Shown: piece by piece, positions 25,225 to 35,086 of the stretch
How the letters are laid out: every line of letters starts with the position of its first letter
How positions within the stretch are numbered: the stretch's first letter is position 1
Assembly: GCA_964595205.1 (NCBI GenBank)
Contig: CAZQOQ010000029.1
Location: forward strand, 1 to 64,000
DNA: 64,000 bases
Source: JADKIH01 sp964595205
GTDB lineage: Bacteria; Bacteroidota; Bacteroidia; AKYH767-A; 2013-40CM-41-45
Reading direction: 5' to 3'
Notes under the pieces: generated by a model
The model's database searches: none
Told to the model about the DNA's origin: nothing
Seen by the model: only the letters and a program-made list of their open reading frames with translations
Program-made: the position numbers and the translations under genes

Positions 25225-26694
25225 CTACGACATCCAATTCGTCTTCGACTCCGGATTCCACTTTATCGACGTCTTCTTCAACTGTGTCCAGAATTCGATT
25301 GAACTGTCGCCTGTGATGTCGCCAACGCCAAACTTTGAATCGTTCCATCCGCCGAAAGAAAACGGTTCTCTTGGTACAGGAACGCCGATGTTTATACCAA
25401 TCATCCCCGCACTTGCTTTTTCCATGACGAGGCGGGCAATGCCACCGCTTTGAGTAAACACCGATGCTGCATTTCCATAATCGGAACTGTTTTCAATGTT
25501 CAGAGCTTCGTTGATGTCTTTGGCACGAATGATTGCAATCACAGGTCCGAAAACTTCTTCTTTTGCAATGGCCATATCCGGCGTAACGAAATCGATCACC
25601 GTCGGCCCGACATAGAAGCCATTTTCCTTTCCTTCAACCTTCCAGTTGCGGCCATCGACTAATACCTTAGCGCCGGCCTTTTCCGCCTCTGTGATGTAGC
25701 GGTTGATACGCTCTCTTGCTTCTTTACTTATAACTGCTCCGAGATTTTTCCCCGGAATAATTTTCTTTGCTTCTTCAACGATCTTGCTGATGATCGGGTC
25801 GATATTTCCAACACCCACCATAGCCGATGCAGCCATACATCGCTGTCCGGCACAGCCGCTCATCGATGCGGTTACGTTCGTCGCCGTCATTTCCGGATGA
25901 GCATCCGGCATTACGATCAGGTGATTCTTTGCTCCTCCCAGTGAAAGACATCTCTTCAGATTCGATGTCGCACGCTTGTAAACGATCTTGGCAACCTTCG
26001 TTGAACCTACAAACGACACTGCCTGGATGCCCGGATGATCGCAAATGGCTTCAACGATTTCCCTGTCACCGTTCACGATATTGAAAACTCCGTCAGGGAG
26101 ACCCGCTTCTTTCAGCATCATTGCAATCCTGTTTGAGGAAAGTGGAACCTGTTCGGATGGTTTCAGGATCATACAGTTTCCGAGAACAATAGCATTTGGT
26201 ATCGTCCAGTGCGGCACCATGTGCGGAAAATTAAATGGAGCGATAGACGCCACCACTCCAAGCGGTTTATGATCGATCCTGCACTCAACACCTCTGCTTA
26301 CTTCCAATATTTTTCCCGGAACAAGCTGTGGCATGCTGCAGGCATATTCCGTCAATTCAATACTCTTTTCCACTTCGGCTGTTGCTTCATCAAGTGTTTT
26401 ACCGTTTTCTTCCTGAACAAGCGATGCGAGTTCACGGAGGTTTTTTTCCATCAGTGTTTTATATCGATAGAAGATCTGCACTCTTTCTTTTATCGGTGTG
26501 TTCGACCAGCCTTCAAAGGCTGCCTGCGCTGCTTTGACGGCATCGTTTAGTTCTTTAGTTGCGGAAAGTGGTACTGTAGAAATGACTGATCCATCGAGTG
26601 GCGACAGAACATCCATCGATTTTTTAACATTTCCGGTAAATTTCCCTGCTATATAATTTTTTACCTCTGGAAAACGAGTGGTGGTAACTGACAT
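25225..26694 (-). CDS. mmsA: CoA-acylating (methyl)malonate-semialdehyde dehydrogenase
   Basis: A 489-residue aldehyde dehydrogenase of the methylmalonate-semialdehyde branch. The catalytic cysteine is in the SGCAGQRCMA motif (Cys286), the NAD loop is FVGSTKVAK (about residue 228), and the APFNFPHMVPHWTIPNAI segment and the CoA-branch-specific HKPLGVVASI are present. It converts malonate or methylmalonate semialdehyde with CoA and NAD+ to acetyl- or propionyl-CoA. Here it would complete uracil and thymine breakdown after the transaminase. It also serves valine or inositol breakdown elsewhere, but those genes are not seen nearby. Confidence 0.93.
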   Translation of the reverse strand: MSVTTTRFPEVKNYIAGKFTGNVKKSMDVLSPLDGSVISTVPLSATKELNDAVKAAQAAFEGWSNTPIKERVQIFYRYKTLMEKNLRELASLVQEENGKTLDEATAEVEKSIELTEYACSMPQLVPGKILEVSRGVECRIDHKPLGVVASIAPFNFPHMVPHWTIPNAIVLGNCMILKPSEQVPLSSNRIAMMLKEAGLPDGVFNIVNGDREIVEAICDHPGIQAVSFVGSTKVAKIVYKRATSNLKRCLSLGGAKNHLIVMPDAHPEMTATNVTASMSGCAGQRCMAASAMVGVGNIDPIISKIVEEAKKIIPGKNLGAVISKEARERINRYITEAEKAGAKVLVDGRNWKVEGKENGFYVGPTVIDFVTPDMAIAKEEVFGPVIAIIRAKDINEALNIENSSDYGNAASVFTQSGGIARLVMEKASAGMIGINIGVPVPREPFSFGGWNDSKFGVGDITGDSSIEFWTQLKKTSIKWNPESKTNWMS

Positions 26695-26906
26695 CTATTT
26701 GGTTTTTTAAATGGTCTTCAATAATACACTAATCCTCCCATGGAAAAGCCTTCAAATATCAGAATTTAGAAGGGAATAATGAAATATTACTATGATTTGT
26801 GTGATTAGCCTGATAATCTAACAACCTGTTAATTGAATTTAAAATGATCAAAGAGTACAATTCAATGTAATAATGAAAAATCGAAAAGGATTTGAGAGCT
26901 GGCTAA

Positions 26907-27734
26907 TTAAAACCTGAACGCAACAAAAAAGTTCATTCCCTTTACCGTATAATTTACATCTTTCAGGAAAAGTGGATTATCGGGTAAGCCTTCTCCCCTG
27001 AGATCTGAATAACCGTATCCGATTCCGGCTCCTAAATATCTGAGCAGATAATACTCTGCGCTTATTTGCCATTCCGTGACCTTTGCTTTAGTATTATTCA
27101 AATCTATTTCAAAGTATTCAACCGAACCTCTTGCCAATAAAGAGGGTAATATGTAAAAGCTCCCATGAATGCCGGGTACAACAACCGGTACATCATAACT
27201 GCCATCCCGGACAAACGAAGCCCCATTTGAATTTGCATCTAATCCTGCCTCAAGTCTTAAGTATCTGCCTCCAAGCGAAATTCCCGCCGTCGCTTTCGCC
27301 TTATGGAGGATTGAAAACCGTAGCGTCCCCGAATAATAGTCGGTGTTAAAATATCCCTTCACTCTTGCACCAACAGTATAGCTTTGATCGCCAAAAGAAA
27401 AATCCCTCGTCAGGTAGCTGTCGCCGGTTCTGTGCAACGAAAAATATGATCCGACAAACTGAAATCTTCCACCTGCTAATACTTTAAAATAAAATAAGGA
27501 ATTGGATGATAAGAAATTCAGATCGTTTTCCAGTTCAAGTGTTGTATTTGTTACTGGAATGTTGGGATCTGTAATTTCAAAAACCGCTTTTGTATTTACA
27601 TCCACCGTTGATATTCCTGCATAAAAATAGATCAATCCTCTTCCGCCTTCGTAGGGTTGAGCATTGGTAATACTTACTCCGGATAAAAAAAAGAGGACTA
27701 TCGAGTGCTTAAGAGGGGAAAATATTTTTTTCAT
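26907..27734 (-). CDS. Outer-membrane beta-barrel protein
   Basis: A 275-residue exported protein: signal peptide (IVLFFLSGVSITNAQ, cleavage near residue 25), then alternating hydrophobic/polar strands and a C-terminal aromatic ending (NFFVAFRF) typical of outer-membrane barrels. No named family is recognised. It is divergent from the type IX cargo gene at 27865, with about 130 bases between the starts. Function unknown. Confidence 0.65.
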   Translation of the reverse strand: MKKIFSPLKHSIVLFFLSGVSITNAQPYEGGRGLIYFYAGISTVDVNTKAVFEITDPNIPVTNTTLELENDLNFLSSNSLFYFKVLAGGRFQFVGSYFSLHRTGDSYLTRDFSFGDQSYTVGARVKGYFNTDYYSGTLRFSILHKAKATAGISLGGRYLRLEAGLDANSNGASFVRDGSYDVPVVVPGIHGSFYILPSLLARGSVEYFEIDLNNTKAKVTEWQISAEYYLLRYLGAGIGYGYSDLRGEGLPDNPLFLKDVNYTVKGMNFFVAFRF

Positions 27735-27864
27735 GGTTGTCGGTTTTAAATTTCAGTTAAAAAAATATGCCTGAATAAAACGGCTTCTTTTGAACAAAGG
27801 TGAGTTCAATTCAAATTGAAGCCCTAAGTTCTTCTTTTTTAATTTACCCCTATCTTTATTCCAT

Positions 27865-29475
27865 ATGAAAAATGCAAAATCAATAGTAATTCTTGTTTTA
27901 TATTTATTTGTCCATTTAAACGGATCTGCTCAAAACAATTTTCAACACCTGATCGGCGGCAGCGATCACGAGCGGGCCCAGACGATTTTCAGCACTTTCG
28001 ATAATGGTTACATCGTTAACGGTGCATCTTTCTCCTTTGGCGTTGGTGATGTTGATGCGCTGCTGATAAAAACTGACAGCCTGGGAATTATACTCTGGAG
28101 CAATGCCTATGGAACTGTTTCATACGATAATTCCGAATTTGCCATAGAGACGATCGATCATGGAATCGCTTGTACGGGAAGGAGCAATATCCAAAACGGT
28201 TTTCCATCATCAGCCTTCATGTTCAAGACCGATTCTTCCGGGAATCTGCTATGGTCAAATTCGTTCGGTGGCCTTGGTAACGACGATCTCGTTCAGATAA
28301 TCGAAACATCCGATCATGGATTGGCTGCGGTCGGCAGAAGCCAGAGCACCACTTCCGGTGCAAACGATATTCTTCTTGTTCGTACGGGTGCAAACGGCGA
28401 TACAATTTTCACAAGGATGTACGGTACCACGAAGGAAGAGGAAGGTTTGGGCATCATTCAAATGCCGGATAATGGTTTTGTGATTGCCGGAAGACAGATC
28501 ACATTCCCATCGGGTATTGCAACCTCCGATGGCATACTCCTTCGAACAGATTCTTCAGGAAATTTGTTGTGGGCAAAGTTCTACGGCGATTCCATGTGGG
28601 ACGAACTTTCTGCTGTAAGAATGACTCCCGATTCTGGGTTTATCATCACCGGGTCTACCATTTCATTTGGCAGCGGTGAGTTTGATATTTTACTAATGAA
28701 GACAAATAGTGTTGGAGACGTGGAATGGACGAAAATTTTTGGCGGACGAAAGACCGATGCCTCATACGATATTCATATCGATCCTGATCAGTCTTTTATC
28801 ATGTCTGGATATACGGAAAGCCTTGGTCATAGTCACATCATGGGTAACGACAGCTCCAATATCTTTCTTTTGAAAACCGATTCAACCGGCGATATTTTAT
28901 GGATGCAGACATTCGGCGACGGCTTGCAGGACGAAGGTTTCAGAAGCGCACAGGCGCATGACGGAGGATATCTTATTCCTGGTTTCACAACCAATTATCT
29001 GTTTACTGACAGCACTCAGATGCTTTTTATAAAAACCGACAACCAGGGTCATACCGGCTGTCATGAACAAAGTGTTCAGCCTGTTGATAGTTTTATCGTA
29101 ATGCCGTACATGGATTTGATTCTCAACCAGCTTTCAGGAATTACATTCAACACGCTCGCACTTGTCCGGACGTCATTTGCTCCTGATAACGATGATGCAT
29201 GCCTGTTCGCCCCTGTTAATAATCAGGATGAAACACGGAGTATAAAAATATATCCGAACCCTTTTGAAAACTTCTTGTTTGTGATCACGGAAGGAAGTGA
29301 TTTGAGTGAGAGTGAAATTATCATTACCGATCTTTTAGGTAAAAAAATTCATACTCAAAAAATGATGAACCGGGAAAATATTATTGAAGCGGGATCACTT
29401 TTAAATGGAGCTTACATACTGACTCTTAAAAGTCGGGAAGGACTATGTGTAAGTAAATTGATAATTAAAAACTGA
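27865..29475 (+). CDS. Type IX secreted propeller-like protein with sorting domain
   Basis: A 536-residue exported protein: signal peptide (LVLYLFVHLNGSAQ), then at least six repeats of about 52 residues each containing a GYIVNGAS/GFVIAGRQ-like strand and an LLxKTDSxGNxLWSxxFG strand, a pattern expected of a beta-propeller. The last 80 residues are a type A sorting domain (KIYPNPFENFL ... GKKIHTQ ... LNGAYILTL ... KLIIKN). It belongs to the same architectural class as 19423-21036 but is not in the islet. The start has TATCTTTA, a -7-like element, about seven bases upstream, implying a very short leader. Confidence 0.85.
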   Translation: MKNAKSIVILVLYLFVHLNGSAQNNFQHLIGGSDHERAQTIFSTFDNGYIVNGASFSFGVGDVDALLIKTDSLGIILWSNAYGTVSYDNSEFAIETIDHGIACTGRSNIQNGFPSSAFMFKTDSSGNLLWSNSFGGLGNDDLVQIIETSDHGLAAVGRSQSTTSGANDILLVRTGANGDTIFTRMYGTTKEEEGLGIIQMPDNGFVIAGRQITFPSGIATSDGILLRTDSSGNLLWAKFYGDSMWDELSAVRMTPDSGFIITGSTISFGSGEFDILLMKTNSVGDVEWTKIFGGRKTDASYDIHIDPDQSFIMSGYTESLGHSHIMGNDSSNIFLLKTDSTGDILWMQTFGDGLQDEGFRSAQAHDGGYLIPGFTTNYLFTDSTQMLFIKTDNQGHTGCHEQSVQPVDSFIVMPYMDLILNQLSGITFNTLALVRTSFAPDNDDACLFAPVNNQDETRSIKIYPNPFENFLFVITEGSDLSESEIIITDLLGKKIHTQKMMNRENIIEAGSLLNGAYILTLKSREGLCVSKLIIKN

Positions 29476-29515
29476 CCCGCATAAGGAGCCTTTCGAAAAA
29501 TATCTTTTCCTGATG

Positions 29516-30403
29516 TCAGATCTTTTTCCTGATTCGCTTTACATCAGCGGCCGACGAATTCGCAATTCTTACCGTATATGATTCATCTGTGAGTCTTTCA
29601 CCTTCAATGAACCTGCATGTGTTATATCCCTGCTCCGCCTGTGTATAGGTTTTATATATCTTCCTTCCCTGCTTATCGAAAATTTCTACCGACACACCGC
29701 CTTCTCTTTCCGTGTAATAATTTACATTGAAGAATTTGTCGAACGGCTGTGGACCAACATTTTCAATATACAATGTCATGTCGGCATCGGTATTAGTCAG
29801 TTGTATTTTTTCAAGTGCAATGAAAGTGCTTCGCTGGTTGTGTGATGTCTGTCGAAGCCTGTAGAAAGCAGCATTCTCTCCATCAATCTTATCAGTGAAA
29901 ATATAATCGTTGCTTAAATTATTGTTCTTAGCACTTGGAACACATCCGATTTCCTGAAAGGTGGTTCCGTTGGTGGATTTTTCCACTGTGAAAAAATCAT
30001 TTTCAAATTCAAAAGTAGTCGACCATTTCAATTCTATCGTGCGAATGTCTTCCCGTACGATTTTAAAATATGCTAATTGCACGGGAAATATGAAATCGAC
30101 TACGCGCGGCTTTTCGATGTCGGCTGAGGTTGGATTCTGTAAAGGAATCGCTGCAGACTCATGCACTGTTGTTTTCTCGTGTTCAGCTGATGCCAGTGCG
30201 CTTTTGTTATCAGTAAAATTCAGTGTTATGAAAATCACAATTGCAGCGATCACTGTAATACTGATTGTCGTAATTGCAATGATCTTCTGTGTCGCATTAA
30301 CGCTCGGCTTGGGACGCAGGTAAGATTTTGGAGGAAGATAATAGCCCATAATATTTGATTTTAATCCGCCATTTCTTACGCTCAATTCCGAATTAAAAAT
30401 CAT
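29516..30403 (-). CDS. Single-pass membrane protein with fibronectin/Ig-like exported part
   Basis: A 295-residue protein with a short N-terminal Pro/Lys-rich cytosolic segment, one membrane helix (about residues 40-62, IIAITTISITVIAAIVIFITL) and an extracytoplasmic region. That region begins with VQLAYFKIVREDIRTIELKW and FEFENDFFTVEKSTNGTTF, the sandwich domain that usually stands before a type IX sorting domain. The C-terminus resembles such a domain (FDKFFNVNYYTE ... GRKIYKT ... SYTVRI) but ends KRIRKKI and has no cleavable signal. It may be a sorting-domain protein reshaped into an inner-membrane anchor. Function unknown. Met19 (30349) is an alternative start. Confidence 0.55.
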   Translation of the reverse strand: MIFNSELSVRNGGLKSNIMGYYLPPKSYLRPKPSVNATQKIIAITTISITVIAAIVIFITLNFTDNKSALASAEHEKTTVHESAAIPLQNPTSADIEKPRVVDFIFPVQLAYFKIVREDIRTIELKWSTTFEFENDFFTVEKSTNGTTFQEIGCVPSAKNNNLSNDYIFTDKIDGENAAFYRLRQTSHNQRSTFIALEKIQLTNTDADMTLYIENVGPQPFDKFFNVNYYTEREGGVSVEIFDKQGRKIYKTYTQAEQGYNTCRFIEGERLTDESYTVRIANSSAADVKRIRKKI

Positions 30404-30855
30404 GGGATTACCAGTCTCGCTTACATATGTAAGATTGATAACAGAATATCATAGTTTGTATAAAGACCGGCCTTTTTCAAACGATGATTTTAAACAAGTC
30501 TCGGTAATTTTCTTCGTTTTTTCGAGAATTTTGACCGTTTCTATCGTTGTTCTTACAAAAATCACCTCCGGCAAATGTGTAAGATAACCGGGAAAAGTCT
30601 GTACTTTTTCCTCCGGATCAACGATTGTTCGGTTGAAAATTATTGTGAGCTCATTTTCATGAAACATTCAATGCGTATTTTCATTTCGTAATTGAAGATG
30701 AGACTTTCTAAGTACGAAATTCTCATAACGCCATTTCGCTAATCGACCAATGATTAAAACATTGTTAAATTCTCCGGCTTTACATTGTTTTTAACTTCTT
30801 TTTAACCGTTTTATGCATTACCGGATGGTATGTTTGATTCATCAAAACAGATAAC
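30404..30855. other. Gene-free gap with putative promoter
   Basis: About 450 bases between divergent genes. The short open frames here, on both strands, overlap each other, lack family resemblance and are not called. The only supported site is the -7 element at 30829-30836. Confidence 0.4.
30829..30836 (+). promoter_or_regulatory. Putative -7 promoter element for the TonB-type receptor
   Basis: TATGTTTG is a perfect match to TAnnTTTG, 20 bases before the ATG at 30856, which predicts a leader of about a dozen bases. The -33 region is T-rich (AACCGTTTTATG) but has no exact TTTG. Confidence 0.45.
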
Positions 30856-33279
30856 ATGAAAAATCTTATAACTCTTTTTTTCTTTTCTGTGTTTATCATA
30901 TTCATGTCTGACGCAAGCAGCGATATTAATGGATCAATAAAAGCAGAAGACAATACCCCTGTTCCCTTTGCAAATGTGATACTTATTAATGCAGGCGACA
31001 GCAGCGTGGTCAAAGCTGCTATCACGGATGAAAACGGAGATTATAAGTTTGAAAATATTGTAAAGGGCAATTACAAAATTATGATTGCCCAGCTGGGATA
31101 TGAGAAACAATATTCGGAACCAATTGAGGTAAGCACTGACGGTGAAACGATAAACTCTAAGAATTTTTCAGTTAAGACTTCAGCTGTGAATCTTCATGAA
31201 GCAACTGTAACTGCGATGAAACCTCTCATCGAGCATCGCATCGACAGGACGATTGTAAACGTAGAAAACAGCATTGTGAATGCCGGGGCTACTGCTTTGG
31301 AAATATTAAAACGTTCGCCGGGCGTGATTGTCGACAACGATGGTAATATTGCACTGGCCGGAAAACAGGGCGTGCTTGTGATGATCGATGGCAAGCCAAC
31401 GTATTTGTCGCCCCGCGACCTTTATGAATTACTCAGGAATACAAATTCTGATCAGCTTTCCCTCATCGAAATCATCACCAACCCTTCAGCCAAATATGAC
31501 GCAGCAGGTACTTCAGGTATCATCAACATAAAGATGCGGAAGAAACAAACCACCGGTTTCAATGGAAGAGCACAGGTAAGCTACGGCCAGGGCGTATATC
31601 CTGATTTCGGTACGGGCTTCAGCCTGAATTATGGCAGCCAGAAATTCAATGTCTTCGCTGGCTACGATTACATGAATGGCTATTACTTCGAAAAAATCAA
31701 TCTCTCAAAGAAGTTTGACCAGGGTGATTATACCTCTACGTTCCTTCAGCACTCTTACGACAAAGGACAATATATAAATAACAGCTTCCGGGGTGGTGCC
31801 GATTTCTTCCTGTCAAAAAAACACACGCTTGGATTTATTGCAAAGGGAAACCGGTTCACAAATCATGACCATACAACAAGTACCACCGACATTTACAATT
31901 TAAGTGAAATATCTGATTCGGGATACGTAACCTACAACAACAGCGACAGCAAGTGGAGTAATTTTTCCGGAAATATCAATTACCGCTTCCAGATCGATAC
32001 GACCGGACGCGAACTCACTGCAGATGCCGATTACGCTAAGTATAATAATCACAATAATTTTATCTTCAAGACGGATCATTATTTTACCGGAAACGATTTC
32101 TCCTATACCGAGTATGCAACCGATGAACAGCCCGCCATCATCGATATACGCGCTTTCAAAGTAGATTATACTCACCCGGTAAACAACGCTATTAAAATAG
32201 AAACTGGTGCCAAGACCAGTTATGTGACAACAGACAACGATGTAAAATATTATAATTATTATTCCGATGTACCGGTTTTCGATTCAGGAAGATCAAATCA
32301 TTTTAAATACGAGGAAAATATAAATGCAATTTACCTGAATGGCTCCGCCGAATTCGGAAAGATTGGTTTGCAGGCAGGATTGCGAACCGAGCAGACCATC
32401 TCCAAGGGAAAACAGTATGCTGACAATTCCAGCTTTGACAGAAACTATGTGGAATTTTTCCCCAGCGCATTTTTCAGTTATAAGTTTAATGATAAGCACC
32501 AGTCTAATGCCTCCTACAGCAGGCGCATCGACCGGCCGGCTTATCAACAGCTGAATCCATTTAAATATTTTATTGATCCGTATAATTATATGGAAGGAAA
32601 TCCGCTCCTTGAGCCGCAGATTACCAACAAATTTGAATTGTCTCATACCTATTTGCAGATGTTTACACTCTCTTTTAATTACAGCCATACAACAGATGCA
32701 ATGACGCAGATCACAAAGCAGATCGATTCCACTCAAACGACTTTTGTTACAACTGAGAATCTAGATTCGTATGATAACTTCGGAGTCAGTCTGAATTTTC
32801 CGGTTAAAATTACCGAATGGCTTCAATCGACAAATGATTTCAATTTATTCAGGAATAAATACCAGGGAGTCTCTTCCGTCGGACTGGTGGAAACGTACCT
32901 GACGTCTTATACCTTCAATTCTACTAACAGCATCAGTCTGCCTGGCGGAATAAATGCCGAAGTGGGGTTCTGGTATAATTCGCAGATGATCTGGGGAACA
33001 TGGCTCGTCGATCCGCAGTATTCGGTTTCTGCCGGCATATCTAAAATGTTTCTGCACGACAGGATTCAGTTGCGAATCAACCTGAACGACATTTTTCATA
33101 CTGAGATCACAAAATCAAAAACCGAATTCCAAAATGTTAATGCGGAATTCAAGCGTGTTTATGACAGCCAGTTTTTCCGTGTTCACCTCGCGTATAAGTT
33201 CGGCAAACAAATGCAAAGAAGTCGCATGAAACGCAGTGGCGCTGAAGAGGAACAGAACCGGGTGAAGCAGGGGCGGTGA
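30856..33279 (+). CDS. TonB-type outer-membrane receptor with carboxypeptidase-regulatory-like domain
   Basis: An 807-residue protein with a signal peptide, an N-terminal carboxypeptidase-regulatory-like domain (about residues 25-110, INGSIKAEDNTPVPFANV ... GNYKIMIAQLGYE), a plug domain (about 130-230, TALEILKRSPGVIVDNDGNI ... IEIITNPSAKYDAAGTSGIINI) and a large C-terminal barrel. The domain order matches the Bacteroidota outer-membrane-barrel/TonB-receptor group without a clear TonB box or SusD partner. The substrate is unknown. The Arg/Lys-rich tail (KQMQRSRMKRSGAEEE) extends past the usual terminal aromatic residue and is unusual for a barrel end. Confidence 0.85.
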   Translation: MKNLITLFFFSVFIIFMSDASSDINGSIKAEDNTPVPFANVILINAGDSSVVKAAITDENGDYKFENIVKGNYKIMIAQLGYEKQYSEPIEVSTDGETINSKNFSVKTSAVNLHEATVTAMKPLIEHRIDRTIVNVENSIVNAGATALEILKRSPGVIVDNDGNIALAGKQGVLVMIDGKPTYLSPRDLYELLRNTNSDQLSLIEIITNPSAKYDAAGTSGIINIKMRKKQTTGFNGRAQVSYGQGVYPDFGTGFSLNYGSQKFNVFAGYDYMNGYYFEKINLSKKFDQGDYTSTFLQHSYDKGQYINNSFRGGADFFLSKKHTLGFIAKGNRFTNHDHTTSTTDIYNLSEISDSGYVTYNNSDSKWSNFSGNINYRFQIDTTGRELTADADYAKYNNHNNFIFKTDHYFTGNDFSYTEYATDEQPAIIDIRAFKVDYTHPVNNAIKIETGAKTSYVTTDNDVKYYNYYSDVPVFDSGRSNHFKYEENINAIYLNGSAEFGKIGLQAGLRTEQTISKGKQYADNSSFDRNYVEFFPSAFFSYKFNDKHQSNASYSRRIDRPAYQQLNPFKYFIDPYNYMEGNPLLEPQITNKFELSHTYLQMFTLSFNYSHTTDAMTQITKQIDSTQTTFVTTENLDSYDNFGVSLNFPVKITEWLQSTNDFNLFRNKYQGVSSVGLVETYLTSYTFNSTNSISLPGGINAEVGFWYNSQMIWGTWLVDPQYSVSAGISKMFLHDRIQLRINLNDIFHTEITKSKTEFQNVNAEFKRVYDSQFFRVHLAYKFGKQMQRSRMKRSGAEEEQNRVKQGR

Positions 33280-33334
33280 TTAAGATAATTTGACTATACT
33301 CAGGAGTGCCCACATCTAAGCGAAAACATTTCCA

Positions 33335-33856
33335 CTATTGAATGAGTTCGTCAATGGCATCAAACTTTTCGTCTGTGAATTTTCCATTTGTCTTATAGAT
33401 GATCTTTGCATCTTTATCAAGCAGAAAAAAATAGGGAATGCTTGTATCGTCCATGTTGATCGAACTGATGATGTCTTTCCCGTTTTCGGTACAGAAAAGC
33501 ACATGCGACTGAAGATCTTCCTGTGTGTTTTCCCTGAATTTTTTCTTCATAGAGGCGGCAAATGAAATATTGGTTCCTGTCAATATCGGGATAAAGAAGA
33601 CATTCACATCAAACATGTCGTCCATTATGCCTGTCTTTGCAATAAACTTCTGATACACCGGTTCCAGCCAGCTTTCAAGATCAGGTTGTGCTTTTTGAGA
33701 GGAAGCAAAACACAGGAAAGTATACTTTCCAACTATGTCCTTCGGAATATTTACCACTTTGTTTTCCGCTGTCTCAGCCTTAATATCCGGTAGCGTCTGG
33801 GCCTCAGCAAAAGCAGCACAAGCCAGTGTGATAATCGTTAGAATGGTAAATTTCAT
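33335..33856 (-). CDS. Thioredoxin-fold (TlpA-like) exported protein lacking CXXC
   Basis: A 173-residue protein with a signal peptide (IITLACAAFAEAQ). It reads like a TlpA/AhpC-type thioredoxin fold: LPDIKAETAENKVVNIPKD start, GKYTFLCFASSQKAQPDLESW where the active site belongs, SIPYFFLLDKDAKIIYKTNG cis-Pro region. The redox CXXC motif is replaced by Ser-Ser-Gln-Lys, so disulfide exchange by the usual mechanism is not possible. It may bind a ligand or partner instead. It is divergent from the Omp85-like gene at 33967. Confidence 0.7.
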   Translation of the reverse strand: MKFTILTIITLACAAFAEAQTLPDIKAETAENKVVNIPKDIVGKYTFLCFASSQKAQPDLESWLEPVYQKFIAKTGIMDDMFDVNVFFIPILTGTNISFAASMKKKFRENTQEDLQSHVLFCTENGKDIISSINMDDTSIPYFFLLDKDAKIIYKTNGKFTDEKFDAIDELIQ

Positions 33857-33966
33857 CGTAAAATAACGCGAATCTGAATTGATTATTTTCCGGATAAAGG
33901 TAAAAATCCTCCGATATCCTTCTCACTTATAAATCGATTCCGTTCTCTTATCTTGTGCCGGTTTTT

Positions 33967-35052
33967 ATGAAAATTACTGCCGTATTTATTTTCATAGTTC
34001 TTTCGTGGAATTACTCTGAGGCTTCTATGGACGATACCCTGCCGAGAGGAATCTCTTCCCGGATTCTTGCATTTCCGTTTATCCTTCGGTCGCCGGAAAC
34101 TAACTGGGGATTCGGTGGAGCGACGGCTTTTTTTTTCAAGGCTAAAAAAGATGAACCTGAGCTGAGAACTTCTGATGTAAACCTCATTGGCCTGTACACA
34201 CTTGAAAAACAAACGGTAATTGTGTTGGGCTCCACTATTTTCTTTCCCGGTGAAAAACAGATTTTTCGATTCCAGACTTCATACAGCAACTATCCTGATA
34301 AAACATGGGGAATCGGAAATGATACACCGGACAATGCCGAAGAGGATTACTCGCTCCGGCAGATGTTTATCAATCCCCAGATAATTGTAAAGTTGTACAA
34401 GAACCTTTTCATGGGCGCCAGCTACGAATTACAGAACATCAGCGAATTCACTTATCTGCACGGTGGCGCATTTGATGATTACGGTATTGCCGGAAAGGAC
34501 GGCGGACTTTCTTCTGGCGCGGGATTTCTATTAACCTGGGATACACGAAACAATGCCTATTCTCCAAGCCACGGTGTGTTTGCTGAATTCAACATGACTA
34601 ATTTCGGAAAAGCCCTGGGCAGCGATTTCGATTTTACAAGTTATCTGATCGACATCAGGAAATTCATGCCTGCAGGACGGAACCGCGTACTTGGTTTTCA
34701 TTCCCTCACAAAGATCATCGATGGTACCGCACCAATACGATACCTTTCCATGCTTGGAGGCACTGAAATCATGAGGGGATATTACAAAGGAAGATATACG
34801 GATCAGAATTTGTTTACCGTACAGGCCGAACTCAGGCAATATCTCTTCTGGCGCCTTGGCGTCGCAGGCTTTGCTTCCATGGGACAAGTAAGCGATCGTG
34901 TGAATACATTCGGCCTGGATGAATTTCATTATGCATATGGCGCGGGCCTTAGGGTGGTTTTACAGGAAAAAGAAAAATTAAATCTCCGGGTTGATTTCGG
35001 CTTCAGTAAAAACAGTCATGGCGTCTACGTCCTGCTTAAAGAAGCCTTCTGA
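33967..35052 (+). CDS. Omp85/BamA-TamA-like outer-membrane barrel protein
   Basis: About 361 residues from the ATG at 33967; an in-frame GTG at 33955 would put four residues before the signal peptide MKITAVFIFIVLSW and is less likely. The protein is a surface-antigen type barrel without POTRA domains. The Omp85 motif appears as the conserved MRGYYKGRY near residue 275, with GFLLTWDTRNNAYSPSHG earlier and a terminal strand ending near LLKEAF. POTRA-less relatives are common in Bacteroidota, and their cargo is unknown. A TATCTTGT -7-like element lies at 33949-33956. Confidence 0.75.
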   Translation: MKITAVFIFIVLSWNYSEASMDDTLPRGISSRILAFPFILRSPETNWGFGGATAFFFKAKKDEPELRTSDVNLIGLYTLEKQTVIVLGSTIFFPGEKQIFRFQTSYSNYPDKTWGIGNDTPDNAEEDYSLRQMFINPQIIVKLYKNLFMGASYELQNISEFTYLHGGAFDDYGIAGKDGGLSSGAGFLLTWDTRNNAYSPSHGVFAEFNMTNFGKALGSDFDFTSYLIDIRKFMPAGRNRVLGFHSLTKIIDGTAPIRYLSMLGGTEIMRGYYKGRYTDQNLFTVQAELRQYLFWRLGVAGFASMGQVSDRVNTFGLDEFHYAYGAGLRVVLQEKEKLNLRVDFGFSKNSHGVYVLLKEAF

Positions 35053-35086
35053 TTTTTGTCCGGTTTCCGGAATGTTTCTGAATACG

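Noticed and set aside
30402..30667. Small overlapping frames on both strands in the gap before the TonB-type receptor
   Set aside because: They overlap each other on opposite strands, have no recognisable family, and lie in a probable promoter gap.
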